NCBI RefSeq assembly: GCF_000331025.1
Contig: NC_020055.1
Span: 532,370-596,369 of the forward strand
Reading direction: 5' to 3'
DNA length: 64,000 bases
DNA from: Maridesulfovibrio hydrothermalis AM13 = DSM 14728
GTDB taxonomy: Bacteria; Desulfobacterota; Desulfovibrionia; Desulfovibrionales; Desulfovibrionaceae
Shown here piece after piece: positions 47,929 to 56,951 of the stretch (position 1 is its first letter; each line of letters opens with the position of its first letter). The notes beneath the pieces were generated by a model that had not been told where the DNA came from, did not search any database, and worked only from the letters and a program-made list of their open reading frames with translations. Both the position numbers and the translations under genes were made by a program.

Positions 47929-48075
47929 AGCTCTCCGCCTTTAAAAGAAGTTGATTCTTATTATCAAATCTGTTCAAGTTATTTTTTTCTACTTTTCAAC
48001 TCCCTGCGGAAGTAGCTATAAGAAATGTACACGGGCAATGCAATCCCCGTCAGCCCGTAAATAAGGATTATTCAA

Positions 48076-50559
48076 ATGAATGCAATATTTGAGGTCAAAG
48101 GAATGACCTGCTCAGCCTGCTCTTCAAGGCTGGAAAGGGTCATCGGAAACATGGACGGCGTAGACAATGCCACTGTTAATTTAGCAACTGAGACTTTATC
48201 CGTAGATTATGATTCAGGGAAGACATCCCCTGCTGACATCATTCAAGCCGTTAAAATGGCAGGATTTGAAGCCAGCGAAAAAATCGAAGGGACCGAACTG
48301 ACCCTGCCCATATCGGGAATGACCTGCTCAGCCTGTTCTTCAAGGCTGGAACGGGTTCTCAACGCAGCGGACGGAATGATTCTGGCACAGGTCAACCTTG
48401 CCACTGAAAGTGCAGCCATTAAATTTAATTCTGCTGATACGTCACTTCGGGAAATACGACAGCTCATCAGCAATGCAGGATTTAAGTCCGGCGAAATAAA
48501 GTCATCGCTCAACGCCAAGAAAAATTTTGATGAACGGCGCGAACAAAATGAAGCAAAGCTTACAGTATTAAAAAATAAGCTTATTTACGCCTTATCGTTC
48601 ACCGTCCCACTGCTGATCATAACTATGGGCCACATGGCGGGCATGCCGCTACCGGACATAATCAGTCCCCATGAATCACCGCTGGGATTCGCTTTTATCC
48701 AGCTCGCCCTGACAGCTCCGGTGCTCTGGTTCGGGCGCGATTTCTACCTGCACGGATTCCCCAATCTTTTCCGTGGCGCACCAAATATGGACTCCCTTAT
48801 TGCAGTGGGAACCTCTGCGGCTTTCATATATTCCCTGTGGAACATGATTGAAATAGGCATGGGAATAGATCCGCAGGCAAAAGCCATGGACCTTTATTTT
48901 GAATCAGCTGCCACCATAATCGCTCTTATTTCACTGGGGAAATATCAGGAAGTACGGGCCAGATCACGAACATCTGAAGCCATAGAAAAACTCATGGACC
49001 TCACTCCGGCCAAGGCCATCTTATTGCTAGATGGCGAACAGATCAGCACTCCGGTTGAAGAAATCGGCCCCGGTGACTGCATTCTGATCCGCCCCGGCGA
49101 CAGGGTTGCAGCTGACGGCAAAGTATATGAGGGCCACTCTGATATCGATGAATCAATGTTAACCGGCGAAAGTATGCCCGTTTCCAAATCACCGGGGGCG
49201 GATGTTGCCAGCGGCACGGTAAATACCGGCGGCGGCGCACTGAAAGTCCGTGTGGTCAATATCGGCGAAAATACGGTTCTTTCGCGTATCATCAAGCTGG
49301 TGCAGGAGGCACAGGGGTCCAAAGCCCCCATATCCAGCCTTGCGGATACGGTCAGTTTTTACTTTGTCCCGACAGTCATGGCAATCGGTATTGCTGCAGC
49401 TCTGGGCTGGTTCTTTTTCAGCACCGAGCCTTTTACTTTTGCCCTTAGAATTTTCATCAGCGTCATGGTCATTGCCTGCCCTTGCGCCATGGGACTTGCC
49501 ACCCCCACAGCGATCATGGTGGGCACAGGAAGAGGCGCGCAGCTGGGCGTGCTGGTAAAATCTGGTGAAGCTCTGGAGACTGCCGGAAAAATCGATACCA
49601 TTATCTTTGATAAAACCGGAACCCTGACCTACGGAAAACCTGAAGTTGCTGAGATATTCACTGTGGCAGATGAAGACTCCACTGAACTCGTAGCTCTTGC
49701 CGGATCAGCAGAAAAACAATCTGAACATCCTCTGGCGAGAGCTGTTGTCAGAGCGGCAGAAAATCAGGGCACTCCCCTTCCGGAAACGACATCTTTTTAT
49801 GCTGTCTCCGGCCTCGGCATCAATACAGAGACAGGCGGTCACTCGCTGCTTTTAGGAAATCGCAAATTTCTGGAGCAAAACTTCACCGCAGGTCTGGACA
49901 ACAAGGATGCAAATGAAGCCGCCTTACGTTTTGCAGCCGCAGGGCAAAGCCCCCTTTATATTGCAAAAAATGGAAAACTTGCCGGAATCCTAGCTATTGC
50001 CGACCGCATCAAGGAAGAAACCGCGGACACAGTTAAAAAGCTTCACGATCTGGGCGTAAAAACAATCATGCTGACCGGAGATAATGAAAAGGTCGCACAT
50101 GCAATTGCTGAAAAAGCAGGCATTGATCAGGTAATTGCGCAAGTCATGCCGGACCGCAAAGCTGCCGAAGTCAACAAGGAAAAAGCAAAAGGGCACAAAG
50201 TAGCCATGGTAGGTGACGGCATAAATGATGCTCCGGCTCTTGCCAGTGCAGACCTTGGAATTGCCATGGGCACCGGAATTGATGTAGCTATTGAATCAGG
50301 TGATGTTGTACTGATGAAAGGAGATTTGTCAGGAGTGCTCACGGCCTTGTCCCTAAGCCGGGCAACTGTGCGCAATATCAAGCAGAACCTTTTCTGGGCT
50401 TTTGCCTTTAACGTGCTGGGGATTCCTGTTGCGGCAGGCCTGCTGCATGTCTTCGGCGGGCCGACTCTCTCGCCCATGTTTGCGGCGGCGGCCATGTCGC
50501 TCAGTTCAGTGACAGTTGTAACCAATGCTCTGAGGCTTAAATTCTTTAAACCGGAATAG
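48076..50559 (+). CDS. copA: Copper-exporting P-type ATPase
   Basis: 827 residues. Two heavy-metal-associated domains each have GMTCSACSSRLERV (CxxC at 12/15 and 84/87). Cys468-Pro-Cys470 lies in the ion-binding membrane helix, Asp512 in DKTGTLT is phosphorylated, and SEHPLARAVV and GDGINDAPAL complete the ATP-binding part. It pumps Cu(I) out of the cytoplasm. It has an AAGGA site and is coupled to the next gene. Confidence 0.95.
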   Translation: MNAIFEVKGMTCSACSSRLERVIGNMDGVDNATVNLATETLSVDYDSGKTSPADIIQAVKMAGFEASEKIEGTELTLPISGMTCSACSSRLERVLNAADGMILAQVNLATESAAIKFNSADTSLREIRQLISNAGFKSGEIKSSLNAKKNFDERREQNEAKLTVLKNKLIYALSFTVPLLIITMGHMAGMPLPDIISPHESPLGFAFIQLALTAPVLWFGRDFYLHGFPNLFRGAPNMDSLIAVGTSAAFIYSLWNMIEIGMGIDPQAKAMDLYFESAATIIALISLGKYQEVRARSRTSEAIEKLMDLTPAKAILLLDGEQISTPVEEIGPGDCILIRPGDRVAADGKVYEGHSDIDESMLTGESMPVSKSPGADVASGTVNTGGGALKVRVVNIGENTVLSRIIKLVQEAQGSKAPISSLADTVSFYFVPTVMAIGIAAALGWFFFSTEPFTFALRIFISVMVIACPCAMGLATPTAIMVGTGRGAQLGVLVKSGEALETAGKIDTIIFDKTGTLTYGKPEVAEIFTVADEDSTELVALAGSAEKQSEHPLARAVVRAAENQGTPLPETTSFYAVSGLGINTETGGHSLLLGNRKFLEQNFTAGLDNKDANEAALRFAAAGQSPLYIAKNGKLAGILAIADRIKEETADTVKKLHDLGVKTIMLTGDNEKVAHAIAEKAGIDQVIAQVMPDRKAAEVNKEKAKGHKVAMVGDGINDAPALASADLGIAMGTGIDVAIESGDVVLMKGDLSGVLTALSLSRATVRNIKQNLFWAFAFNVLGIPVAAGLLHVFGGPTLSPMFAAAAMSLSSVTVVTNALRLKFFKPE

Positions 50560-50564
50560 TCAAT

Positions 50565-51431
50565 TTGAAAGACCTTACCCTAGTATTCCCGCAATGGCAG
50601 GGGGCCATCGACAATATGGCTTTATTTGACGGGGCTGTTTTGCTGGCAGAAAACATACCGGGGCTGCCTGCGGTCAGCACAGTCGAGATCCCACCGCTTA
50701 AAGCGCTTAAAACCTGCGATTCCATTGCGGGCAAAGGGGACATCGTCAGCCAGTTGGGAAGTGCGTGCAAAACCATCAAAACTGAAAACCCCGACCGCAT
50801 ACTTCTTCTGGGCGGGGATTGCAGTACGGAAACAGGTCCGGTTTCATGGATGAACGAAAAATATTCAGACAGGCTGGCCCTGATCTGGTTTGACGCTCAC
50901 CCCGATTTGAACACCCCGCTGACCACAAAATCAGGCCGCATGCAGGGTATGGCCCTTTCCGCAATACTCGGTAATGGAGGGATGGACATAACAAAAACCA
51001 TGTTCAAACCGCTCATGCCGAGGCAGGTTTTCTGCGCCGGAGTCAGAGAATTCGATCCGCCGGAGCTGGATTTTATCACCGAAAATAAAATACCGTTCTT
51101 CGGACCGGGTGAGCTTGAAAGAGACCCTGCATGGCTGGCCAAACAAATCTGCAAAGCCGGATTCAGCAAAGTATATATTCATATAGATGTAGATGCTATC
51201 AACCCGATGGGATTTCCTCACAGCAAGCCGTCACCCCCTGCTGGATTACCCTTCGGAAGAACTCTTAAAATGATAGAAGAAATTAAGAACAGGCTTGATA
51301 TATGCGGACTTGGACTCACTGAATTTCATCCCGGAAATGAAAGAGGAGTCGAAAAGGTACAAGAGCTGATTATTACAGCCTTAGACGGTTTTCTTCTCGG
51401 AGAAGGCCTGATCGCAACAAAAGACCATTAA
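50565..51431 (+). CDS. Arginase/agmatinase-family protein
   Basis: 288 residues. The dinuclear Mn motifs are visible: GGDCSTETGP, WFDAHPDLNTP and HIDVDAINP. The start is TTG at 50565 with only a weak site, 5 bp after copA; starting earlier is not possible without overlap. Arginase, agmatinase or formimidoylglutamase activity cannot be separated from this view. The pairing with copA is unusual and may be only positional. Confidence 0.85.
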   Translation: MKDLTLVFPQWQGAIDNMALFDGAVLLAENIPGLPAVSTVEIPPLKALKTCDSIAGKGDIVSQLGSACKTIKTENPDRILLLGGDCSTETGPVSWMNEKYSDRLALIWFDAHPDLNTPLTTKSGRMQGMALSAILGNGGMDITKTMFKPLMPRQVFCAGVREFDPPELDFITENKIPFFGPGELERDPAWLAKQICKAGFSKVYIHIDVDAINPMGFPHSKPSPPAGLPFGRTLKMIEEIKNRLDICGLGLTEFHPGNERGVEKVQELIITALDGFLLGEGLIATKDH

Positions 51432-51465
51432 AAAAGGGGAAGGCCGAACGCCTTCCCCTTTTTAA
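51432..51465 (+). terminator. Terminator of copA-arginase
   Basis: AAAAAGGGGAAGGC pairs with GCCTTCCCCTTTTT around CGAAC. Confidence 0.88.
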
Positions 51466-51504
51466 ATATAAGAGCGCAGCATCAGCTCGGCCCTTTCAGT
51501 ATAA

Positions 51505-52086
51505 CTATCTCAAATCGCGAATCATATCTGCAACAAGTGAGCCGTTAGGTGTTTTAGCGGCGGGATTGAGCTGCACAAGCTTCTCCCATATTTTAATTCC
51601 GGCAGGCTTATCTTTTATGTCATAATAAAGAACTATACCTTTATTAAAATAGGCTGTTTCGTGATCAGGGGAAACAGTTATAGCCTTATCAAAGTATTTT
51701 ATTGCATTCTCAGGCTCACCGTTTCGACGGTACATGACCCCGAGGTCGATAAGAACATGCGGATCATCAGCTTTGATTGTCAGTGATTTCAGATAGGCAT
51801 CAATAGACAACTGGTGCTGTCCTGTATCGTAATAAAGATTGCCGAGCTTAGTCCACAAAGGAGCGGAATCAGGCTGCGTCTCAAGCATTTTAATTGTATC
51901 TTCAATCTGAACCCCGACACTTGCCCCGCTCCCGGATCTGCTTTGCGGGGCCGAAGAATCTTTGAAGGCAGGTACAATAACCCCTCCGAAATACAACCCG
52001 ACCAATAAAGCCACAACAACAGCTACAATCATGCTGGTCTTATTACTTTTACCGCTGCTCGTTCCTGATTTCTTTTTTTTAGCCAC
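51505..52086 (-). CDS. Membrane-anchored TPR protein
   Basis: 193 residues. A Lys-rich start (MAKKKKSGTSSG) is followed by one membrane helix (about 18-38, MIVAVVVALLVGLYFGGVIV) and three TPR units from about 75 to 175 (LWTKLGNLYYDTGQHQLS, PHVLIDLGVMYRRNGEPEN, ETAYFNKGIVLYYD). It should face the periplasm as a scaffold. The partner is unknown. Confidence 0.78.
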   Translation of the reverse strand: MAKKKKSGTSSGKSNKTSMIVAVVVALLVGLYFGGVIVPAFKDSSAPQSRSGSGASVGVQIEDTIKMLETQPDSAPLWTKLGNLYYDTGQHQLSIDAYLKSLTIKADDPHVLIDLGVMYRRNGEPENAIKYFDKAITVSPDHETAYFNKGIVLYYDIKDKPAGIKIWEKLVQLNPAAKTPNGSLVADMIRDLR

Positions 52087-52367
52087 CTTACTCGTTCTCC
52101 TTATTAATTACTTTCACCGCTTAAACTCATCAAAATAAGTGCAAAAAAAAATGCACTTTGCACAAAAAAGGGCAACAACCTGCACATTTTAAAAACACAC
52201 AAGTTTATGACTCCGCCAAAAAGCCTTTCCTAAAGCCATATTAAAATATTCAGCTTCACTTGAGCACGGTAAAAGCAACTGACGTACCAAAAAGGTGTAA
52301 GCAGTCACAGTATACAAATAATCAAATATTAATAATTTAACTAGAATCGCTGACTAAGTTAAAAAAA
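52087..52367. other. Gap upstream of the TPR gene with GTGCA repeats
   Basis: No gene was seen. GTGC-A9-T-GCAC forms an inverted repeat at 52139-52156, with TTTGCACAAA right after and TGCAC again near 52180. The core resembles the TTGTGC sites near the zraP-like genes. Confidence 0.35.
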
Positions 52368-52395
52368 AAGGCCGTCCCTTTAGGGACGGCCTTAA
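52368..52395 (-). terminator. Terminator of the TetR gene
   Basis: AAGGCCGTCCC and GGGACGGCCTT pair around TTTA (or its complement), with a T run on the minus strand. Confidence 0.85.
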
Positions 52396-52416
52396 ACATA
52401 GCGAACAAATTTTATC

Positions 52417-52971
52417 TTATTTCATCAGGCTGCGACGACAGAACTCTATGGCCTCTTCGCGCACATCTCTCACATCAGGCCAGTAAAGGTGCATTCTGGT
52501 CAGGCCGAAGATGATTGTCATGACAACCGTTGCATTACGTTCAACGTCAACATCTTTGATTTCCCCTCTCTCGATTCCGTGACGCAGGGACTCCTCAAGG
52601 ATCAATTCAAGATTTTTAAGAAAAACAGCCATAAGCCGCTTGGAAGAATCAAGCAGGCCATAAGTGGAAAGCATGATTTTCATATCGACTTCATTTGCTT
52701 CAACAAAGGAAAAATAGTCAGTCATAATCTCTTCAAGAGAACAATCTTTCACATCAAGTTTTTTGCGGATGGCTTCAATATAGTAGGAGAATTGCTCTTC
52801 AAGCGCATCAAGAATGTGCAAAAGAATATCTTCTTTACTTTCAAAATGTCTATAGATAGTTCCTTCAGAAATGTTCGCTTTCTTAGCCAGATTGGCAGTT
52901 GTGGCTTTATGGAAACCCACCTCTGAAATCATTTCCTTTGCTGTTGCGAGGATGATATCCTTGGTTTTCAT
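52417..52971 (-). CDS. TetR-family transcriptional regulator
   Basis: 184 residues from the ATG at 52971, which has GGGAG 8 bases upstream; two earlier in-frame ATGs lie inside the palindrome region. The HTH is TTANLAKKANISEGTIYRHFESKEDI, here given in two parts around the turn. The ligand domain shows no recognised signature. It diverges from the selenocysteine HesB gene, so it probably controls itself and perhaps that gene. Confidence 0.85.
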   Translation of the reverse strand: MKTKDIILATAKEMISEVGFHKATTANLAKKANISEGTIYRHFESKEDILLHILDALEEQFSYYIEAIRKKLDVKDCSLEEIMTDYFSFVEANEVDMKIMLSTYGLLDSSKRLMAVFLKNLELILEESLRHGIERGEIKDVDVERNATVVMTIIFGLTRMHLYWPDVRDVREEAIEFCRRSLMK

Positions 52972-52986
52972 TTTGCGGTCTCCCAT

Positions 52987-53003
52987 AAGCGTCAATGACG
53001 CTT
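52987..53003. promoter_or_regulatory. Likely TetR operator
   Basis: AAGCGTCAATGACGCTT is a perfect 17-bp palindrome just upstream of the TetR start in the divergent region, the usual position of an autoregulatory operator. Confidence 0.6.
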
Positions 53004-53111
53004 TTTGTCAGTCTTGGTTTATAAAATATCTTATTAAAAATATGGATTAGAAGCACTCTTTCTAAATATCAAGCATTACCCCAAGCAGGGACCGAGGTCA
53101 ACTCAGCACAT

Positions 53112-53140
53112 TTGACAAAAGCCGATAGAATACTTATTTT
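53112..53140 (+). promoter_or_regulatory. Sigma-70 promoter of the HesB-like gene
   Basis: TTGACA (53112-53117), a 17-base spacer and TATTTT (53135-53140) lie 33 bp before the start codon. Confidence 0.65.
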
Positions 53141-53173
53141 AGATAGACAAATCCTATGAGGAGGAAATTATAA

Positions 53174-53485
53174 ATGGTTGAACTTACCGAAGCTGCAATT
53201 AAACAGCTTGAAAACTATTTTGCAGATAAAGATAAAACACCTATCCGCATCTACCTGGCTACTGGCGGCTGAGCAGGCCCCAAGTTGGCATTGGCTCTGG
53301 ATGAGTCAAAAGATAGCGATGAGAGTTTTGAAGTTGAAGGTTTCACCTTCCTGCTGGATAAAGAACTTAACGAACAGGGCAGCCCCTTCAGAGTTGACCT
53401 CAGCTACACTGGTTTCGTAATCGATTCCAAGATGGAGATGGGTGCTGGCGGCGAATGCGGTTCCTGCTCTGGAAGCTGCGGTTAA
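53174..53485 (+). CDS. HesB/IscA-like selenoprotein with selenocysteine at position 33
   Basis: 103 residues when the in-frame UGA (53270-53272) is read as Sec. MVELTEAAIKQLENYF is the family start. YLATGG-Sec-AGPKLALALDE places Sec33 where IscA has its first cluster Cys (SGCSG). The end GGECGSCSGSCG gives Cys95, Cys98 and Cys102 in place of the usual CGCG-type pair. HesB-like selenoproteins are known from selenoproteome surveys. AGGAGG precedes the ATG. Plain ORF calling sees only a fragment from 53285. A role in Fe-S or redox chemistry is likely; a stem CCAA/TTGG with loop GTTGGCA (53280-53294) is a weak SECIS candidate. Confidence 0.9.
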
Positions 53486-53571
53486 CAGGCAGCGCAGAAC
53501 CCCGGCTATATATAGTTCCGCAGGGTTCTATTCTGACATAACCATACAGTTTACTTAGGCCCTTGTGGCCA

Positions 53572-53607
53572 TAAAGGTCGTTTCTTTATAGAAACGACCT
53601 TTTTTAT
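53572..53607 (+). terminator. Terminator of the HesB-like gene
   Basis: AAAGGTCGTTTC pairs with GAAACGACCTTT around TTTATA, then T residues. Confidence 0.88.
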
Positions 53608-53655
53608 TATAATCAATTATCCATATATTTCGAGTCACAACACAGAACTTCTGCC

Positions 53656-53679
53656 TGCGTGACGCCATTGCGTCACGCA
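53656..53679. promoter_or_regulatory. Palindrome upstream of the TPR gene
   Basis: TGCGTGACGC and GCGTCACGCA pair perfectly around CATT, about 85 bp before the start. A possible promoter TTGCGC-N16-TTATAT (53698-53725) follows. The TGACGC/GCGTCA halves resemble the TetR operator but point the other way. Confidence 0.45.
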
Positions 53680-53763
53680 AAATTAACACACAGCAATTTG
53701 CGCAAACAAGGCGCAAAGGTTATATGTAGAAACAGCTTTGAAAAAACTGCTAAAATTAATTAC

Positions 53764-54576
53764 ATGGAGTTTCAGGTGAGGGGAAAAGAAAAAATCCGGG
53801 GTATTTTTTCATCACGGCAAAGCTCGGTAATCGGGACTGGAACAACAAAAAAACGAACAGAACAATCAACCTTCTGGTACGCTCAGGAGCAGGATAACGG
53901 TGTCCTTAAGGTTCAGCCTATAAATAATAATTATGTTCCATCCGGACCTATCGTTGCAGTTGAAATGGAAATGTTTCTACGTGACTATAATCCTGAACCG
54001 GAACTTTATGCAGAGAAAGTACTGCCGAGTATGCGCCAGTTGAATAAAACAATTGAGCTTGGTGAAAGTCATCGCAAAAAATCTGAAAATTACAGCGCAG
54101 AGCACGAATTCAAAAAAGCAATTAATATTGACGAACTGAGTGTTCGCGCTAACTTCGGGTTAGGGCTGACCTATCTTGACCGGGGAGAAATAAGCAGAGC
54201 CGACGATATATTCAGACGCTTGGTATGTATAAATGCCAGCTATGACCCGGAGCACAAACACCTTTTTAACGAATTCGGTATATCGCTTCGCAAGAGCGGA
54301 ATGCATTCACAAGCTTTAGAATATTATCAAAAGGCTGAAGAACTGGTTTTGGAAGATGAAAATTTATGCCTCAATATTGCCCGGGTCCATTATGAGATGG
54401 GAAACCTTGACACTTGTATTATGTATTTGAAAAAAGCACTGCAATTCAACCACAAACTTGAAGAAGCATGTGTCTTTTTAAATTTTCTTCATTGCAAAGG
54501 ATTCGTTAAAGAGTGCGCTGTCAGCCAATTGATAGATGAAGCAAAGAAAAAAACGCCTACGCAGATTCAGTTCTGA
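53764..54576 (+). CDS. TPR-repeat protein of unknown function
   Basis: About 270 residues from the ATG at 53764; an earlier in-frame GTG at 53659 lies inside the palindrome. The N-terminal part (GIFSSRQSSVIGTGTTKKR, then TFWYAQEQDNGVLKVQPIN) is an uncharacterised domain. Three or four TPR units follow (VRANFGLGLTYLDRGEIS, HLFNEFGISLRKSGMHSQA, LCLNIARVHYEMGNLDT). No signal peptide. I recall similar proteins in Desulfovibrio but no function. The ribosome site is weak. Confidence 0.7.
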   Translation: MEFQVRGKEKIRGIFSSRQSSVIGTGTTKKRTEQSTFWYAQEQDNGVLKVQPINNNYVPSGPIVAVEMEMFLRDYNPEPELYAEKVLPSMRQLNKTIELGESHRKKSENYSAEHEFKKAINIDELSVRANFGLGLTYLDRGEISRADDIFRRLVCINASYDPEHKHLFNEFGISLRKSGMHSQALEYYQKAEELVLEDENLCLNIARVHYEMGNLDTCIMYLKKALQFNHKLEEACVFLNFLHCKGFVKECAVSQLIDEAKKKTPTQIQF

Positions 54577-54580
54577 TACA

Positions 54581-55321
54581 TCACATCCATTTTTGCTGAA
54601 TTCTTTTTATCACGCCCTTATTTTTAAGACGTCTGAAAGCTTTATCCCACTGATGGACAATTTCCAGATTTGTTTTTTGGGAAAACGCCAGATAAAGTTC
54701 CACCCTGCGAAAAGTGAAGACAGGTACAAATATTCCCTTAAGATGTTGATTCTTTTTTAAATAATCTTCTATTCCAATACTTGAAACAACTACAAGATCA
54801 ATTCTGTTACGCTCCAATTTTCTGAAATTTGTTCGCTGATCATTTACCACTTCAAGATTGGTGAACCCTTTACTTTCCAAAAAATGGGCGCGGACATCAT
54901 CGCGATAAACACCAATGCCGGAAACTTTTTTAGCATCGTCCAAAGTTTTGATGTTGTGCTTCTTGTCCACATGCCCATAAAACACCCAGTCGTGCTGGGC
55001 AATCGGGCCTACCCAGTGAAAAAGTTTTTCCCGCTCAAAAGTTCTGGTCGTGGGGAAAAGCATAATATTCGGATTCTCTTTGAGATATTTATACCCCCTT
55101 GCCCACGGCATTACTTCAATCACGGCATTGCAACCGATTTCTTTCTTAATAGCTTCAACAATATCGACACCAAAGCCTCCCAACTCCCCATTATCAAGAA
55201 CCATAGCTGCCGGCTGGGTTATTTCAGTGATTATCCGCAACTCCTCATCAGAAGAGACACCTGACTTGAGAAAGGAAACACTCATAAGCAGTATTGCTGC
55301 AACTAAAAAGAAACCCTTCAT
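54581..55321 (-). CDS. Orphan periplasmic binding protein, SBP_bac_3 family (second copy)
   Basis: 246 residues, signal peptide MKGFFLVAAILLMSVSF. GGFGVDIVEAIKKEIG and EVMPWARGYKYLKENPNI match the same subgroup as the gene at 13471-14220 (MPWARGY versus YPWARAY). LFPTTRTFEREKLFHWVGP is another subgroup block. No transporter partner lies nearby. It converges with the TPR gene, 4 bp apart. Confidence 0.8.
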   Translation of the reverse strand: MKGFFLVAAILLMSVSFLKSGVSSDEELRIITEITQPAAMVLDNGELGGFGVDIVEAIKKEIGCNAVIEVMPWARGYKYLKENPNIMLFPTTRTFEREKLFHWVGPIAQHDWVFYGHVDKKHNIKTLDDAKKVSGIGVYRDDVRAHFLESKGFTNLEVVNDQRTNFRKLERNRIDLVVVSSIGIEDYLKKNQHLKGIFVPVFTFRRVELYLAFSQKTNLEIVHQWDKAFRRLKNKGVIKRIQQKWM

Positions 55322-55510
55322 CCGTTCTCCCTGTTACGCATAAAAAAAAATCCACAATGTACGACTGAAACAATTCAATCTATATATACAACATTTTTAC
55401 AGCTGAGACTACATCCGTATCCTTTTAAAACATTCTAATCGCCCGTTTTCTTTAAATTAGGCCCGAAAAAACGTTCTCAACCGCCAGAAAACGCACAGAT
55501 TTGCCGCAAC

Positions 55511-55541
55511 AAAAAGCCCTGACACTTGCGCATCAGGGCTA
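55511..55541 (-). terminator. Terminator of the CBS-ACT gene
   Basis: On the minus strand AGCCCTGA...TCAGGGCT is followed by TTTTTG. Confidence 0.8.
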
Positions 55542-55573
55542 TCTTCAAAACATCAATATTTGAATTAAAACTG

Positions 55574-56230
55574 CTAGCTTTTCCATTCATCCATAAAGTC
55601 TTCAGGCCCGACAACCTTATAGCCACGCTCTTTGATGGCTGCAACAATAGGAGAAGCATCCTCAGTATCAACACGTACAACAACCATTCTACGATTATTA
55701 TGGTGAAAAACACCGGTACTGATGATGCTGTATTTCATATTAGATATGATTCCGGCAACTTCATAAATTACGCCGCTTCTTTCTTCCACATCTACAACGA
55801 TGCGGGAACCGCCGTGTTTAAGTCCCATTTCCTCTACCAGCAGTTCAAGCATTTTATTGCGATTAATATAGCCGATAAGTTTTTTATTTTCGTTCACAAC
55901 AGCAAGGCCGGACAAATTCATTTCGAACATCAAGTCAGCAGCTGCTTCAATGTCTGTTTCAGGCGGGATGGTGGTGATATTTTTGCGCACAACTTCCCGG
56001 ACAGTAATCTTGCTCAGCAAATAGCTAAGCTCATGCTTATCCAGAGAATTTATCACTGAAGGCAGGGCAGCACGGACATCCTCTTTGGTGACATAACCGA
56101 CAAGTTCTTCACCCTCTTTGACCAGAAGCATCCACAACTGATTGTCTTCCAGAATTTTGTCCGCTTCCTTGATCAGAGTTTCAGGAGTAACGGTCACAAA
56201 GTCCTTGAGCATTTTCAGTCCCACATACAT
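55574..56230 (-). CDS. CBS-pair and ACT-domain protein
   Basis: 218 residues. Two CBS motifs (about 8-65 and 75-135: MLKDFVTVTPETLIKEADKI, then ITTIPPETDIEAAADLMFEM) are followed by an ACT-like domain (about 143-210, SRIVVDVEERSGVIYEVAGI). This AcuB-like layout suggests binding of an adenine nucleotide and an amino acid. GGAGG lies 8 bases before the ATG. No partner is adjacent. Confidence 0.85.
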   Translation of the reverse strand: MYVGLKMLKDFVTVTPETLIKEADKILEDNQLWMLLVKEGEELVGYVTKEDVRAALPSVINSLDKHELSYLLSKITVREVVRKNITTIPPETDIEAAADLMFEMNLSGLAVVNENKKLIGYINRNKMLELLVEEMGLKHGGSRIVVDVEERSGVIYEVAGIISNMKYSIISTGVFHHNNRRMVVVRVDTEDASPIVAAIKERGYKVVGPEDFMDEWKS

Positions 56231-56588
56231 CTACATGTCCTCCAGAGTCCGGAAAATCCGGTGCGTAAAAAGTTATTTTCAAAAAAGACTTCCAAATAAA
56301 AATCCGGCTACCGGACGCAACCGAATCAGCTGAACAAGCTTTAATGAAATGTCATAAACAGCCCCATCAATAAAACACCTCTCCCACATACTCAAGCATT
56401 AAAACACAAGCAAAACAGCAAAACTGTCCTCCGGACTCTGCGCCATTATTTATCCCCTTCCCGCAGTCGCCGCTTTACCGGAGCGCCTTTTCCTGCAACC
56501 ATGTAATTTAGCATCAACCGGCACGCCTTACCGATTTATGATGTAAAGCATCTTGCCCCTAATACTTTTTTGAGTTAGTCCAAATTCC
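56231..56588. other. Gap between the CBS-ACT gene and hypA
   Basis: A 358-bp divergent region without a gene. No -24/-12 element, NikR palindrome or hairpin was noticed. It must contain promoters for both sides. Confidence 0.35.
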
Positions 56589-56939
56589 ATGCACGAAATG
56601 TCAATAGCGCAAAGTATACTTGCAATCATTCAAGAGGAAATGGAAAAGCAGCCCGGAGCCACCCTCAAAAAAATAGTGGTAGGCAATGGTGCACTTGCCG
56701 GAATCGTCTCCGATGCACTTATTTTCGGATGGGAAGCCGTTACACTCGGAACCCCCCTCGAAGGATCTGTTTTAGAGGTTAATGAGATTCCCATCAAGGT
56801 CTGCTGCGGCGGCTGCCAAAAAGAGTTCATCCCTGAAGACAAACTATATATGGCCTGCCCGGACTGCGGTCTGGAGATAGGACATAAAGTTCTTCAAGGA
56901 AAAGAATTACAAATCGAAAGTATCGAGATTGACAAATAA
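56589..56939 (+). CDS. hypA: Hydrogenase nickel incorporation protein HypA
   Basis: 116 residues. MHEMSIAQSIL supplies the nickel-binding MHE start; the zinc site is CCGGCQKEF with MACPDCGL. It delivers nickel to [NiFe] hydrogenase together with HypB, 12 bp downstream. Confidence 0.95.
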   Translation: MHEMSIAQSILAIIQEEMEKQPGATLKKIVVGNGALAGIVSDALIFGWEAVTLGTPLEGSVLEVNEIPIKVCCGGCQKEFIPEDKLYMACPDCGLEIGHKVLQGKELQIESIEIDK

Positions 56940-56951
56940 AAGGAGAGCTAA

